Of a DNA stretch of 64,000 nt, positions 63,059-64,000 are shown one piece after another (the stretch's first letter is position 1; every line of letters starts with the position of its first letter). The translations under genes were made by a program, and so were the position numbers. The DNA comes from Vibrio tasmaniensis (lineage in GTDB: Bacteria > Pseudomonadota > Gammaproteobacteria > Enterobacterales > Vibrionaceae), in the NCBI RefSeq assembly GCF_024347635.1, contig NZ_AP025511.1, positions 744,001 through 808,000 on the forward strand, read 5' to 3'. Below the pieces are notes generated by a model. That model was not told where the DNA came from and did not search any database. It was given only the letters and a program-made list of their open reading frames with translations.

Positions 63059-64000
63059 CTAAGCTGCGATTTCTTTGGCAGGCTTGATTTGAGAAGTCAT
63101 ATTCAAGCTTAGTAAGCGACAGGCGTTAACTTCCCCCATGCCTTCTATAGAATCTAACTGAGTCATTAAAATTGATGAGATTTGAGCTTCTTGAGCTTTC
63201 TGGTTTAAGCATTTTACTACCTGCGGTGCGAGTTCGACTTTGGCTCCTTCAGCTTTGAAGTACAAGGGTTCAACCCCTCGTAAGATTGTCATTTGTGCAA
63301 GCAACGCTGGATTATCGCTAAGAGCCCAAATCATAGCCTTGCTCTGACAGCGAGACATTAACAGCGGAGTTTCTCCCTGTTTGGTTAGAATCGCAACGCC
63401 AAGATCTTGATGAGCGCGAGAAGCTGAAATCATCGATGAAAGCGCAAAGCTTTTACCTGGGTTAGAACATAAATGTTGAAGGGTATCCCAGCAATCATGG
63501 TTACATTCTAGTTCGTGTTCTGCACCTTCTGCGATACGAACCATAGCTTCGACTGCTTCGATAGGGTATTTACCCGCCGCGGATTCGGCTGAGAGCATCA
63601 CGGCGTCTGTACCATCAATAATCGCATTTGCCACGTCTAACACTTCTGCTCGAGTAGGAAGTGGGTTATCGATCATTGATTCCAACATTTGTGTAGCGGT
63701 GATCACTGGTTTACCCCAATACTTAGAGCGGTTTATTAGTGATTTTTGAACCATAGGTAATCGCGCGTCACCAATCTCTACACCTAAATCGCCGCGAGCA
63801 ACCATTATGATATCTGATGCGATAATCACGTCATCCATGGCTTCTTTGGTTGCCACGACTTCTGCACGTTCCACCTTCGCGACGATCTTGGCATCGCAAC
63901 CTGCTTTATGCGCTAAGCTACGAGCGTATTCGATATCTTGTGCATTACGAGGGAAAGAAATAGCAAGGAAGTCGGCACGGATTTTCGCTGCGGTTTCAAT
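63059..64000 (-). CDS. Pyruvate kinase, N-terminus beyond the window
   Basis: This is the C-terminal ~314 residues of a PykA-type pyruvate kinase, which converts phosphoenolpyruvate and ADP to pyruvate and ATP. Visible motifs are KVERAEVV, MVARGDLGVEIG, the catalytic ITATQMLESMI and PTRAEVLDVANAIIDGTDAVMLSAESAAGKYP. The reading frame is open to the window end, so the start codon lies outside (GTG at 63874 is internal). The protein ends QIKPAKEIAA. A terminator follows at 62973-62990. Confidence 0.93.
   Translation of the reverse strand: METAAKIRADFLAISFPRNAQDIEYARSLAHKAGCDAKIVAKVERAEVVATKEAMDDVIIASDIIMVARGDLGVEIGDARLPMVQKSLINRSKYWGKPVITATQMLESMIDNPLPTRAEVLDVANAIIDGTDAVMLSAESAAGKYPIEAVEAMVRIAEGAEHELECNHDCWDTLQHLCSNPGKSFALSSMISASRAHQDLGVAILTKQGETPLLMSRCQSKAMIWALSDNPALLAQMTILRGVEPLYFKAEGAKVELAPQVVKCLNQKAQEAQISSILMTQLDSIEGMGEVNACRLLSLNMTSQIKPAKEIAA

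Overview
This window looks like a piece of a Vibrio genome, probably from the Splendidus clade or a close relative, and possibly chromosome II. Pointers are an NhaD-type Na+/H+ antiporter, a four-domain secreted chitinase with two PKD modules, a small DUF2850-like membrane protein, a CsrB-type regulatory RNA with a GacA/VarA-type box, an LldP-LldD-Dld lactate block, and dispersed Vibrio-type palindromic repeats. The species and replicon are inference. No rRNA, tRNA, CRISPR array, prophage or transposase gene was found.

Layout. 1-2.2 kb: alkylation-repair pair (truncated Ada/AlkA-type gene, ogt) and a small lipoprotein. 2.2-5.3 kb: nhaD, then a yjiH-yjiG-like membrane pair. 5.3-5.8 kb: a CsrB-family sRNA on the minus strand, with its own promoter, far-upstream activator box and terminator. 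5.9-13.3 kb: small membrane and periplasmic proteins (MAPEG, START, YHS), an AraC regulator, an acyltransferase, an AEC transporter, and a TetR regulator with an alpha/beta hydrolase. 13.3-20.3 kb: a MITE-like repeat, chitinase chiA, ppnP, a pirin and a diguanylate cyclase. 20.6-30.3 kb: DUF1840, a large alkaline-phosphatase-superfamily protein, GNAT, DUF465, a structured repeat element, trhO, an aminotransferase with a divergent AraC regulator, and a MATE transporter. 30.5-35.5 kb: a peptide/nickel-type ABC importer with a fused permease and a Zur-like box at its start. 35.6-45.3 kb: D- and L-lactate oxidation genes with lactate permease, and a divergent LysR regulator followed by a prolyl oligopeptidase. 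45.5-62.2 kb: a 17-kb beta-glucoside island. 63.1 kb to the end: the C-terminal part of pyruvate kinase.

How the genes work together. The most coherent system is the beta-glucoside island: a LamB-like porin, a LacI regulator, a sugar-binding protein, two permeases and an ATPase bring oligosaccharides in. A GH1 beta-glucosidase, a GH94 phosphorylase, a GH116 (GBA2-like) glycosidase and an aldose epimerase process them in the cytoplasm, and a second LacI regulator closes the block. Five LacI-type operators sit at the porin, at the first LacI gene and inside a permease gene. A short frameshifted copy of the end of the prolyl oligopeptidase gene lies just past the far end of the island, so that gene's 3' end and its remnant bracket the island as direct repeats. 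This suggests how the island was inserted.

The other regulatory highlights are the CsrB RNA, the Zur-like box and possible leaderless start of the ABC operon, and a shared TetR-type site in front of the TetR and hydrolase genes.
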